Below are positions 45,948 to 56,456 of a stretch of DNA of 64,000 bases, piece after piece. Location of the stretch: contig OZ010793.1 in the NCBI GenBank assembly GCA_963932465.1, forward strand, positions 260,769,696 to 260,833,695, given 5' to 3'. Both the position numbers and the translations under genes were made by a program. Each line of letters opens with the position of its first letter. Position 1 is the first letter of the stretch. The DNA is from Maratus speciosus. Its lineage: Eukaryota; Arthropoda; Arachnida; Araneae; Salticidae. The notes under the pieces are model-generated. The model saw only the letters and a program-made list of their open reading frames with translations, did no database searches and had not been told where the DNA came from.

Positions 45948-47424
45948 ATCATCATGGCAACCTAGAATCATTAGCAATCATGGGATATCATTGAATTAAT
46001 TACGTATGATAGGATTTAACAGAATAGTCACCATGGCAACCTAGAATCATTACTTATCAGGGGATATCATTGAATTAATTAAGTATGATAGGATTTAACA
46101 GAATAATCACCATGGCAACCTAGAATCATTAGCAATCATGGAATATCATTGAATTAATTACGTATGATAGGATTTAACAGAATAATCACCATGGCAACCT
46201 AGAATCATTAGCAATCATGGGATATCATTGAATTAATTACGTATGATAGTATTTAACAGAATAATCACCACGGCAACCTAGAATCATTAGCAATCATGGG
46301 ATATCATTGATTTAATTACGTATGATAGGATTTAACAGAATAATCACCATGGCAACCTAGAATCATTACTTATCAGGGGATATCATTGAATTAATTAAGT
46401 ATGATAGAATTTAACAGAATAATCACCATGGCAACCTAGAATCATTAGCAATCATGGGATATCATTGAATTAATTACGTATGATAGGATTTAACAGAATA
46501 ATCACCATGGCAACCTAGAATCATTAGCAATCATGGGATATCATTGAATTAATTACGTATGATAGGATTTAACAGAATAATCACCATGGCAACCTAGAAT
46601 CATTAGCAATCATGGGATATCAATGAATTAATTACGTATGATAGGATTTAACAGAATAATCATCATGACAACCTAGAATCATTAGCAATCATGGGATATC
46701 ATTGAATTAATTACGGATGATAGGATTTAACAGAATAATCACCATGGCAACCTAGAATCATTAGCAATCATGGAATATCATTGAATTAATTACGTATGAT
46801 AGGATTTAACAGAATAATCACCATGGCAACCTAGAATCATTAGCAATCATGGGATATCATTGAATTAATTACGTATGATAGTATTTAACAGAATAATCAC
46901 CACGGCAACCTAGAATCATTAGCAATCATGGGATATCATTGATTTAATTACGTATGATAGGATTTAACAGAATAATCACCATGGCAACCTAGAATCATTA
47001 CTTATCAGGGGATATCATTGAATTAATTAAGTATGATAGAATTTAACAGAATAATCACCATGGCAACCTAGAATCATTAGCAATCATGGGATATCATTGA
47101 ATTAATTACGTATGATAGGATTTAACAGAATAATCACCATGGCAACCTAGAATCATTAGCAATCATGGGATATCAATGAATTAATTACGTATGATAGGAT
47201 TTAACAGAATAATCATCATGACAACCTAGAATCATTAGCAATCATGGGATATCATTGAATTAATTACGGATGATAGGATTTAACAGAATAATCACCATGG
47301 CAACCTAGAATCATTAGCAATCATGGGATATCATTGAATTAATTACGTATGATAGGATTTAACAGAATAATCACCATGGCAACCTAGAATCATTAGCAAT
47401 CATGGGATATCATTGAATTAATTA
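45948..47424 (+). repeat. 79-bp satellite array, left block
   Basis: About 18.7 head-to-tail copies of a 79-base monomer. Its core reads CCATGGCAACCTAGAATCAT, TAGCAATCATGGGATATCAT, TGAATTAATTACGTATGATA, GGATTTAACAGAATAATCA. Variant monomers (ACTTATCAGGGG; CCACGGC with GATTTAATT; GATAGTATT; TATCAATGA; TCATGACAACC with ACGGATG) recur in fixed order. A run from 46,110 to 46,741 is repeated from 46,742, a 632-base, eight-monomer higher-order unit. The block is cut by the retrotransposon, not ended by its own boundary. Confidence 0.97.
47421..47424. other. Target-site duplication (left)
   Basis: ATTA directly before the 5' LTR equals ATTA at 60,927-60,930 after the 3' LTR. Removing the element and one copy restores the normal monomer sequence GAATTAATTACGTATG, which independently proves both LTR edges. 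Confidence 0.95.
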
Positions 47425-50020
47425 TGTTAGGCGTAATTTACTTATTTTTAAGAAATTTTCATTTTAAAATATGTTATTTGTACACAGCACGCGCCCCCTC
47501 CCCCCATTTTTTTGTATATCATTAATAGCTTAGTTCTAGTCAAAATTTTTCATTGTACACTTTCTTTATTTTTAAGAGTTCAGTTTAAAGTCAGTTGTGT
47601 TTTCTAAAATTAATAAAAATAAATAAATAAATAAAAGTAATTTAATAAATTAAGCACCCTTTCTTTTTATTAATTTCTCGTACTTAAATTATGTTACAAC
47701 ATGTAAATGTTGTTATTCAAAAACATTCCTCTATTTTTCTGTAAATAAAACCTTTTCTTTTGGGATACTCTCTCACAAAAAAAAAAATCTCCCTTTTCTC
47801 TCTTTTACTAGCAAACGTGGGGTAAATGGTCAGCTGTGTTCAGAAATAATTGGGACCACACACGTTTACATTTTAAACACAGGATTATTGTGTGGGAATG
47901 CTATTTTTCTCATAGCATACCAGCCCCTTTTACAATGCAGTTTTATGACTTTGTTTACGAAAAACAATTTTTTAAGCAGGTGCAAGTATTGCCTGGGCTT
48001 CTGAGATTTGAGTTCACGTGATCTCCCCGTGGTTAGAGGGACATAGCAACGAGATGTTCTTGGCATTAGGTAGGGAAATTGACCAATGAAAACAGTTTTC
48101 GCCTCCACCCTTTATTGCTTCCTGGGAAGTAACGCGGGAAGAATTGAGGGGACGCGAGAAGCGAGCGCGTGGTTTGTTGGTCGTGTAGCGTTTTTTTTTT
48201 AGAGGGGTCCTGAGTGCAGTAAGATGTGAAACAACATAAAATTTTGAGGGGCCAAAGGGGCCCGGGAAACCCCCCCCCTTTTTTGTCGAGGCATGAAACA
48301 ATTTTTATTAAGGATTCGCTTTTGAGACCGAGGACAGAGAAGATCAACTCTTGCGAGTAAAGAGTATGAATTGAATTGTAAGTGCTTTTCGTTTTTTTTT
48401 TAAATGAACGGTAAGCGAGCGCGGCTTTAGAAGGTGCATCTTTCGACTGTACTGGTAAGCTGGATATACCTGGCTGCTGACCGAGCATCGGACAAGTAAA
48501 AAAATGCCCTGATATCAGATTCTGTGAAATAGAGATCCAAGATAAATCGTGAGCATGCGAAGCAAGACGTTAGCGTTCCGCTCCCTTATTTGCTAAACAT
48601 TGATTTATCCTAGAAATATATCACGGAGGATGCCGGCTAGTTTAAAGTTGAAGCAAAACAACTCCAGCTACTTCCACGGAGAGCGAGATTGGCTCCTGAC
48701 TTCAAATTCCAAAACGATTTCCTAACTCATCGGGTAAAGCTGCGTACCGAAGGAAGTGTGTGGGGTGTAGCCCACCCCCTGAAACTATTTTTAAGATAAG
48801 GAGTTTTTTCTACTACAGAAAACAAAAAAAAAACACTGCCAGTTAAGATATGGTCGTCAAAGAAAAGTCATCTAAAAAATTGTGTTTAAGATAACTATGT
48901 TAAAAGAAAATAGAATAATTTGTGGTGTACCATGTCGGAAACCTACTATGGATTACATTGGGTATGTTAAGTTTTTTTTCTCTTGTTCCATTATAACGTA
49001 ATGATTGATTATCTTTGTTTTAAAAGTTGCAATCTATATAATTGAAGCCAGAAAATGTCAACATGATAAAAATCTGTCCTATTAATGTTAGAATATTTAC
49101 AATATCATTTGTTAATTGTGTTAACTTGAGAAATAAGTTTTGAAACACCTGTATGTATAAGAGTTTAAACTCCCTATGAAGAATTAAATTTAATTTTAAT
49201 CTTATTCTCTTGACTTGTATCTATTTTCGCACTGCTAAAAGTATTCTTCAATAAAGTAACTTCACTAGGTTTAAATAAGTAAATATACTTTAAAAAACAG
49301 AAATAATGAGAATAAATGTTTCAGTTCAAATTAACCCAAGAAGAAGTAGAAATGGTCTGTTTCTCTAAAATTAATTATATATTAATTTAAAAAATAAAGA
49401 TTTAAAAGTAATCATTAATAAATTGAAGAATATAGAGAATATGAACAGTGTTTCTTCTAGTTTTTTGTTGTAATGAAGGTAAACAGCTTAAGTTAACTAA
49501 AATTTTCAATTTTACACACCTTTACAATTTAATGGATTTAGCCACATTACGATCACAGCCCATAGAGTTAGATTCTTTTTATGTATGACTTTGAAGCTTG
49601 TTTTCATATCTCAGCTCTTGACTGTGAACTTATTCAAAATTCTCAAATTAATCTACCTTTTCAGTTCATTCATATTCCTTTAAGTGATTTGTCTTGCGGT
49701 ATGTTTAAATTTCATTTAATTAATTATATTCATCTCTTTTTAAGTGATTTTCTCTGGTCATGCATGAATATTCTGACTCTATGACAATTGTTGGGGTTGA
49801 TCTGAGCAGATAAATTGAGAACCCTGTATTTGCTTTAGTATTTTGTTGCAGTTTTAAAATTCTTTAAGTGTGGCATTGATATCTTAGTGTTAAAGTTTTC
49901 TTTTACAGTAATTCTGTAATTCAGCTAGAAGTTATTGTTATAATTTTATATACAGGATTCAATCTAGGTGGAAATTTAACTGCTCAGAGAAAAAAAAAAA
50001 AAAAAAAAAAACCCATAACA
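47425..50020 (+). repeat. 5' LTR
   Basis: It begins TGTTAGGCGTAATTTAC and ends ACCCATAACA after an A run. Differences from the 3' LTR that I can see are T/C in TGTTTACG, G/C in GTGTAGCG, T/C in CTATTTTTAAG, and T, C and A run lengths. An AAATAAAACC motif near 47,743 could be a polyadenylation signal. At 2.6 kb it is long for the family. The 67-codon frame at 49,581-49,784 is present in both LTRs, but that follows from their recent common origin and is not evidence of coding. Confidence 0.96.
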
Positions 50021-50640
50021 AGAATGGTGCCATGTTATTAAAGGCCTGGTTATTGTATTGAATTTATGTGTGATTTTATATATTACAGTATTTGGTTGGG
50101 AATTAACTGTTTGACTGAATTTAGAACTCTATACTTTACAAATTTTCAATGTTTTCCTCTCGCAAAATTCCAGAATTGTCCTTTTTTCTTGTGCGGGTGT
50201 GATTTAAAAGTTTAGGTAGTTCATTTTTATTGGTAATTGCCATTCAGTTAGTATACACATTTTGTACAGAGTTCATGCGAGTGATAATTCAGTCATTCAT
50301 TTACCAAAAATTTAGGGGCAAGCTGGACAATAGGTATATATATATATGTGTGTGTTTTTTCATATGTTGTGTATTATAATATATATGTATAAGTGTATGC
50401 TCCAAGGTGTGAGGTTTCTAAGTATATGCCCCCCCCCCCCCCCCCTAAGAAGTTTTTCTTTTCTCAAATACTAATTTTTCTGTCATACTTTACATAATTT
50501 TATTTTTGTGTAAGTGTTTTAATTGTAATGTGCCCTTGTGTACCGGGTATAATTCTTAAATCTGCATAGGGACGTAATTTTAGTTTACAGTTTAACTTTT
50601 ATTTCTGTCTAACGTTAAGATTATATATAAAGATTTAATT
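50021..50640 (+). other. Untranslated leader of the retrotransposon
   Basis: No open frame precedes gag. It includes the putative primer-binding site, a TATATATATGTGTGTG microsatellite (50,336-50,354) and a C run (50,429-50,445). Confidence 0.7.
50025..50042 (+). promoter_or_regulatory. Putative tRNA primer-binding site
   Basis: TGGTGCCATGTTATTAAA begins four bases after the LTR. TGG at its start would pair with the CCA end of a tRNA, and GGTGCC could pair with its acceptor stem. The primer tRNA is not identified. Confidence 0.5.
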
Positions 50641-51720
50641 ATGGCAGATGAAGCTACAAAAGAACTTGCACTTGTACAAAAGAAAACGGCCTTAGTCGAC
50701 AACCTTTCAAGCATCCCCCCTTTTAATGGTGAATCAACAGTTTCATGTTCTGACTTTCTTGAAAAGTGGGAGGAATTAGCAGATTTTTTCGGCTGGGATG
50801 AGGGGGAGAAAAAGTTTGCTTTATTAAGCAGAGTTTCGGGAACAGCTGCTAAACTATTGAAACTGCATAAGGGTAAGGATAGTGCAGAACTGGTTAAAAT
50901 TATTAAAGAGAGGTACATTCATCAGGAAACCCCAGATGTAGCTTTAGCTAAATTTTTAAATTTTAAGCAAACACCTGCTATGTCTGTTCAAGAATTTTTT
51001 GACAGGGCTTCTGATCTTTCCCTGAGGGCTCTTGTTATGGATGGGGTATCATCAACAATAGCGCAGCAAAGTAGAGATGCAATGCTACACTCCATGCTGC
51101 TGGGAAATTTATTGCCAGAAATCAGGAAGGGGGTAATTTCAAAAGACCCAAAAACACCTGCTGAAATTTTAGCTTATGCCCGATTAGAGGAAAAAGCTTG
51201 TAGGAGTGTTAACCCCTTATACTCCCACGATTTGGCACAGGCAACTCAACCGCAACCTATCAATATAGCTTGCGCGGCTACTCAAGCTAAAAAACCGAAT
51301 GTAAACAATCAGAAGCAGGAAATTGAGGAGCTAAGACAACAATTACAATTGTTAACTGCGAAAATTGATAGTTTAGTGGAGAAAACAGATAATGACAGAA
51401 GGTTGTGGAACCCAGAACAAACAAATTTTTCAAATTTTTCTTGCTATACGTGTGGGGGTCTCAACCATTTTGCTCGAGATTGCTCCCAAAACCCCAGAAA
51501 CCAGTTTTGGAGAGGTAACAATAGGAGTTATCAGGGTCGTAGGGGTATGTCTGGATACCAACAGCCTCAAAGAGGTAGAAGGTATGATAACTCTCAAAGA
51601 GGGAATAATTATAGAGGTAGAGGGCAATATACAAGAGGTAGAGGTGGCGACAACAATGTCCCACAACAGGAAACGGGCCAAAATAATGTAACTCAGGAAA
51701 ATAAAGGTTTAAACGAGTAG
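50641..51720 (+). CDS. gag: Gag polyprotein (359 aa)
   Basis: The structural protein of the retrotransposon, which assembles the particle around the RNA. Residues about 1-200 form a helical retrotransposon-Gag domain (FEKW-like LEKWEELADFFGWDEGEKKF and a PAMSVQEFFDRASDLS segment). A Gln/Leu-rich coiled stretch follows at about 222-250. One zinc knuckle of the CCHC type, C268-x2-C271-x4-H276-x4-C281, should bind RNA. The tail from about 290 to 345 is rich in RG and GR repeats, another RNA-binding feature. The ATG at 50,641 is the first in frame. The frame ends at TAG 51,718-51,720, just after a frameshift signal. Confidence 0.93.
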   Translation: MADEATKELALVQKKTALVDNLSSIPPFNGESTVSCSDFLEKWEELADFFGWDEGEKKFALLSRVSGTAAKLLKLHKGKDSAELVKIIKERYIHQETPDVALAKFLNFKQTPAMSVQEFFDRASDLSLRALVMDGVSSTIAQQSRDAMLHSMLLGNLLPEIRKGVISKDPKTPAEILAYARLEEKACRSVNPLYSHDLAQATQPQPINIACAATQAKKPNVNNQKQEIEELRQQLQLLTAKIDSLVEKTDNDRRLWNPEQTNFSNFSCYTCGGLNHFARDCSQNPRNQFWRGNNRSYQGRRGMSGYQQPQRGRRYDNSQRGNNYRGRGQYTRGRGGDNNVPQQETGQNNVTQENKGLNE

Positions 51721-51751
51721 GGGCTGAGTCAGAATCAGTCGGACTGACTCA
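51708..51751 (+). promoter_or_regulatory. Programmed -1 frameshift cassette at the gag-pol junction
   Basis: TTTAAAC at 51,708-51,714 lies in the gag frame as T TTA AAC, the classic X-XXY-YYZ slippery heptamer. The gag stop follows two codons later. After a 10-base spacer, TGAGTCAG (51,725-51,732) and CTGACTCA (51,744-51,751) form a perfect 8-bp stem with an 11-base loop. A competing inner pairing of TCAG and CTGA is possible. The pol frame opens upstream at 51,705 and is -1 relative to gag, so slippage here would join the two readings. Confidence 0.85.
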
Positions 51752-51812
51752 TGATAGGCCTAACGACATTCCTCCCTCTGTATATAATGTTTTTTCCCTG
51801 TCTGTTTACAAT

Positions 51813-54800
51813 TTGCCTACAATGAAAATTTTTATAAATAATATTTTTTTAAATGTGTTATGTGATACTGGCTCAGGAATTAATCTGATATCCAGGCAAG
51901 GCCTTAATCTTATTCCATTTGCAAATACCACTCCATGCAATACCCCGATTTTAACGGTAACAGGTGAAAAGGTTCCACTTACAGAAAAAATAAATTTAAA
52001 CTTTAAGTTCAATGATGTAAACTGTCAGGCAGAATTTTTCGTGGTACCAGGAAAATTAGCTAATGAATTTGTTGCCATTTTGGGTATGCCCTTTTTAAGT
52101 AAATATAGTGCCATTATTAATTGTCAACAAAAATCCATTATCTTGAATGTAAACGAGCAGACTTTGTGTAAAAATAGTGTGCAAAACTCCCTCCCTTCTC
52201 CACTGGTTGACAGCAAATGTGAATATAGTAAAATAAACAATGTCAATTTTTACAAAACTGAATCTGTAGCATGTCAAACAAATTTCCCAAAGGAGAATTT
52301 TTTTAAACATAAAGCTTCTGGGGAAACTCTGAACAACATGGAGTATAATCATAAAGATGAACTAGAATTAAAAGCAGATAAGGAAGATAGGAAAGTACAG
52401 GTTAGGGAGAAAAACATTAATGAAATGAGTAAAGCTGTAATTGGTGATAATTGTCAAAGCAATGTAAATAAAGATGAATGCTCTGTTGTTCAGGATCTCT
52501 CAGAGATAAATTCAAATGTAGAAAATTCCCTAAATATGAATGAGATTTTTAATGTAGGGGATAATGTAAATAATAATAAACTGTATGTAGGGTGTATAAG
52601 TAGTATTAGTAACAGTAATGATGTAAATAGTAATATAGGTTGCAACAATTCGAATGAAAATGAGATAAGTGTTAATGTAAATATTCATAATGTAAATACT
52701 AACGTAAGCTCAGATATAATGAATGAGGAGGAGGGAAAAAGTAAAAATAGGGAAATGCAAAGTGTTTATCCTGTCTGCCAGGTCAATGTAACTAATAGTG
52801 AAGTTGCACATTTGAGTGAAACAAGTACCGATACATGTAATGAGGACAAAAATTCAAAAAATCATGAGATTAGTTTTGCGGTACTCACCAGTGTAATAAC
52901 TATACCTCCCCATTCTAAAGTTATAGCAAAAGTTAAATGTTCAAGAGATAATTTTATTCAAAGTAAAGATAATGTGATTTTGGAACCTCTGGTACAGAAA
53001 GTCTGTAATAGTGTATTATCGTCTAGAAGTGTCTGTTCTCAGGAACGTGGGCTGTACATATCTTTTGCAAATTTTTCGGATGATAGTGTAACTTTTAAAA
53101 AGGGAATGAGGGTTGCCAAAGTTCGAAAGTGTATCGATGATTCTGATTGTGACTATGATAAATGTAATTTTGCTTTTAATGTAAATACACCCGCCCCAGG
53201 TGATGATTTTGACCATGCTGACCTGACATGGAGCACAGATATCAATCTTGATCATTTAGAATCCCCCCTCAAACTTAAGATGCAAGAATTTTTAGATAAG
53301 AATAAAGATGTGTTTGCAGCTTCAGTTTTAGACTTACCAGGCTGTGACACTATCCCCCATGTAATTAATTTAACCTCAGATAAACCCGTAAAATGTAAAG
53401 CATATAGAGTCCCACATAAGCTTAGAGAAGAGTTAGAAAGTCAACTTGATATCCTTTTAAAAGCTGAAATTATAGCCCCCTCTATGTCTGAATTCGCCTC
53501 CCCTGTACTTTTAGTTAAGAAAGCGGATGGTTCTTATAGATTGGCGGTCGATTTCAGAGCCCTTAATAAAAACTTAGTTAAGGATGCTTATCCCATCCCG
53601 AATATAACAGATTCGGTTGATGCACTTTCTGGGTCAAATTTTTTTTCAACCCTTGATTTAACGAGTGGTTTTTTCCAGCAAGTTGTGCGTCCTGAGGATA
53701 GACACAAAACAGCAATAATCACCCATAAAGGACTCTTTGAGTGGGCCAGGAATTGCTTCGGATTATCGACATCTGGCAATTCTTTTCAAAGATTAATGAA
53801 TGCTATTTTTGGTGACTTAGGAAATTTAGGTATCCTAGTTTATATCGACGATATTGTGATTGCTTCGAAAGATGTAGAGTCCCACCTTGAAAAATTAAAT
53901 TTAGTGTTCAGTAGACTTCGCCAACATAAGTTAAAGTTAAAACCTAGTAAATGTTTTTTCTTATCTGATACAATTCAATATCTTGGTTTTGAGATTAAAA
54001 AAGGTAAAGTTGCACCAATCAATAAAAATATTGAAATAATTAAAGATTTCCAACCACCTAAAACTCGTAAGGCAGTTAGATCCTTTATTGGTACAATATC
54101 ATTTTATAGGAGATTCATTCCCGATTTTTCAAAAAGAGCCAAAAATTTAATTTTACTAACTAAAGATAATGGTCGTTTTGTTTGGAATCAGGAAGCAGAG
54201 GCAGAATTTGAAGATTTAAAAAATGCTTTGATATCTAAACCTTGTTTAAACCTCCCTGATTTTAATAAGGAATTTCATTTATATACGGACGCTAGTGGCT
54301 CAGCTCTTGGAGCAGTATTGTCGCAATTTGATGATAACAACTGTTTACATCCTGTCGCCTTTGCCAGTAGAAAATTAAAAGACCCTGAGACGAGGTATTC
54401 GACCACGGAGCGTGAATTACTGGCTCTAGTATGGGCTACTTCACATTTTAAGTGTTACTTAGCTAACACACACTTCTTTATTTATACAGATCATGCCCCA
54501 CTTACATATATGCTCAAAATTCAAGACCCAACATCCCGAATTGCGAAATGGGTTTGCACTCTTGCAGATTTTACCTTTGCGATTAAATTTATTAAAGGTC
54601 GTTGTAACAGTGTAGCTGATTTCTTATCAAGGTATGTAAATGAGAATGATTTTTCTGAAAATGTGACCAGCTGCAATTTTTGTATTCAAGTGGAAAAAGG
54701 AAATATGTTTATGCCACAATCTGATTTATTAGAGAAAATCAGGGAATTGCAAAAATCAGATAAAAAGTGTATACAGATTGCTCAAAAATTAGACCAAGGG

Positions 54801-56456
54801 GTGGAAATTGCACCCAAGTATATGCGATTTTTCTTCCAAGATGATCTTTTAGTGGGCGAGGACACTAGAGATTCTCTTGTGCTGAATAAATTGCCCAGAC
54901 TTGTGGTACCAAGAGAACTTATCCCCCAGGTGTTTGCACTAACTCACGATTCTCTAGCTGCTTGTCATCAAGCCTTCCAGAAAACCATTGATCGCATTCG
55001 CGAAAATTTTTACTGGCCAGGCATGTCCGCTGATGTCAAACATCTAGTAGAGTCCTGCATTAGTTGCCAACAGAGACGTGCACACAAGGCAAAACATCTC
55101 GCCCCATTGCAAAGAATGCCTACCCCTGAATTCCCACTCTCAAAGGTAAATTTGGACATCTTGGGTCCCTTGCCCCAGACTTTTTCGGGTAATAAGTTTA
55201 TTGTTGCATATATTGATGCGTTTTCAAAATGGCCTGAAGCATACGCAGTATCCGATATCACTTCAGATATGATAGCTGATACCCTTGCTGACTTCGTGTC
55301 AAGATATGGAGCACCTTCATATATCACAACTGACAAAGGAAAAAATTTAATATCAGAAGCTATAGAGAAAGTCTATAAGAAGTTTGGCACCAAACACATT
55401 CAGACAACCCCGTTTCATCCAAGCGGGAATGCACAAGTGGAGCGACAAAATCAGACATTGAAAAATGCCCTATGTCATATCGTCAACCAAAATCAAACAG
55501 ACTGGGATACAAAACTCAAATTTGCTCTTTTAGCCCTCCGCACAGCAGTACACTCATCCACAAACTTAACTCCCGCTGCAGTAATGTTTGGAAGAAATCT
55601 TAACCTTCCGTATAAAATTTTTTCTACCCCTACAACTTTAAATTACAATGATACTCCTTCATATTGTGAACTCTTATTTCCTGCATTGAGAAAAGTATAC
55701 ACGGAAGTACACAGCAGTCTTGTTAAAGTTTCAGAAAAACAAGAGAAGTATCGTGAAAAAACTGCAGTGTGTAAAAATTTCAAAGTAGGGGATTCTGTCT
55801 GGTTATTCACACCTTCCGTAAAGCCAGGTCAGTCAAAAAAGCTCTCTAAATTTAATAATGGTCCTTACACTATAACTGAAAAATTAAGTGAAGTAAATTT
55901 TAAAATTGCTCTTCAATCTAACTTATCTAAAACGCAAGTTGTACATGTTGACAGACTAACGGAGTTTAAAAGCAGAAATCCCATTTTTGTACCAAAACAA
56001 CAACAGCAGGATGTCGATTCTATATCGATTGAGTCCAGTCCGATTGTAACTGACGTCCCTTCGACAAGCAACTTCGATTTTCTTGCACCACGGAAGCGCA
56101 GGCGCGGACGTAACTTCGTCCCAGTTTTTTCGACCCCACGGAGCACGCCAGATACAGCAGACAGCGCAGAGCAATCGCCCTTAAGTTCAGCAGAGGCAGA
56201 TAGCGAAAGTATGGCTCATCATTCTTCCCCCCCAGTTTCCAGCGATACGCATGAGGAAAATTCAGGCGACGTTCAGCTCTCAGATCCAGCACCGGGAGGG
56301 AATTCAGCTAATCAAGTTACGTCGGATTGTAATGCGGATGCATCGCGTACTTCGAATGTTAGTCACTTACAATCGATACCAACTAAATCGAATGCTGTCC
56401 CGACCAGTCAATATGGATTCCGTGAAAGGAGAGATAAGCCAAATTATAGAGTGTAG
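51813..56456 (+). CDS. pol: Pol polyprotein: protease, RT, RNase H, integrase (1,547 aa)
   Basis: The frame is open from 51,705. It is probably expressed by frameshifting from gag, so no pol start codon is needed; 51,813 is a TTG and the first ATG is 51,822. Numbering from 51,813: protease with CDTGSG (D18); an Asn/Ser-rich insert at about 110-430; reverse transcriptase with FSTLDLTSGFFQ and YIDDI (D679, D680); RNase H with D826, E866 and D893; integrase zinc domain H1045, H1052, C1082, C1085; catalytic core D1115, D1174, E1210 (35 residues between the last two). A GPYTI motif follows, as in the GPY/F module. The tail (about 1,400-1,547) is Ser/Pro-rich without a clear chromodomain. No inactivating change is seen. 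Confidence 0.95.
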   Translation: MPTMKIFINNIFLNVLCDTGSGINLISRQGLNLIPFANTTPCNTPILTVTGEKVPLTEKINLNFKFNDVNCQAEFFVVPGKLANEFVAILGMPFLSKYSAIINCQQKSIILNVNEQTLCKNSVQNSLPSPLVDSKCEYSKINNVNFYKTESVACQTNFPKENFFKHKASGETLNNMEYNHKDELELKADKEDRKVQVREKNINEMSKAVIGDNCQSNVNKDECSVVQDLSEINSNVENSLNMNEIFNVGDNVNNNKLYVGCISSISNSNDVNSNIGCNNSNENEISVNVNIHNVNTNVSSDIMNEEEGKSKNREMQSVYPVCQVNVTNSEVAHLSETSTDTCNEDKNSKNHEISFAVLTSVITIPPHSKVIAKVKCSRDNFIQSKDNVILEPLVQKVCNSVLSSRSVCSQERGLYISFANFSDDSVTFKKGMRVAKVRKCIDDSDCDYDKCNFAFNVNTPAPGDDFDHADLTWSTDINLDHLESPLKLKMQEFLDKNKDVFAASVLDLPGCDTIPHVINLTSDKPVKCKAYRVPHKLREELESQLDILLKAEIIAPSMSEFASPVLLVKKADGSYRLAVDFRALNKNLVKDAYPIPNITDSVDALSGSNFFSTLDLTSGFFQQVVRPEDRHKTAIITHKGLFEWARNCFGLSTSGNSFQRLMNAIFGDLGNLGILVYIDDIVIASKDVESHLEKLNLVFSRLRQHKLKLKPSKCFFLSDTIQYLGFEIKKGKVAPINKNIEIIKDFQPPKTRKAVRSFIGTISFYRRFIPDFSKRAKNLILLTKDNGRFVWNQEAEAEFEDLKNALISKPCLNLPDFNKEFHLYTDASGSALGAVLSQFDDNNCLHPVAFASRKLKDPETRYSTTERELLALVWATSHFKCYLANTHFFIYTDHAPLTYMLKIQDPTSRIAKWVCTLADFTFAIKFIKGRCNSVADFLSRYVNENDFSENVTSCNFCIQVEKGNMFMPQSDLLEKIRELQKSDKKCIQIAQKLDQGVEIAPKYMRFFFQDDLLVGEDTRDSLVLNKLPRLVVPRELIPQVFALTHDSLAACHQAFQKTIDRIRENFYWPGMSADVKHLVESCISCQQRRAHKAKHLAPLQRMPTPEFPLSKVNLDILGPLPQTFSGNKFIVAYIDAFSKWPEAYAVSDITSDMIADTLADFVSRYGAPSYITTDKGKNLISEAIEKVYKKFGTKHIQTTPFHPSGNAQVERQNQTLKNALCHIVNQNQTDWDTKLKFALLALRTAVHSSTNLTPAAVMFGRNLNLPYKIFSTPTTLNYNDTPSYCELLFPALRKVYTEVHSSLVKVSEKQEKYREKTAVCKNFKVGDSVWLFTPSVKPGQSKKLSKFNNGPYTITEKLSEVNFKIALQSNLSKTQVVHVDRLTEFKSRNPIFVPKQQQQDVDSISIESSPIVTDVPSTSNFDFLAPRKRRRGRNFVPVFSTPRSTPDTADSAEQSPLSSAEADSESMAHHSSPPVSSDTHEENSGDVQLSDPAPGGNSANQVTSDCNADASRTSNVSHLQSIPTKSNAVPTSQYGFRERRDKPNYRV

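Noticed and set aside
49581..49784. 67-codon frame found identically in both LTRs (also 60,487-60,690)
   Set aside because: Identity follows from the recent common origin of the LTRs and says nothing about selection. No motif is present.
51813..51815. TTG at 51,813 as the true start of pol
   Set aside because: The pol frame is open upstream to 51,705 and meets a slippery site in gag, so expression by frameshift is more likely than initiation at TTG.
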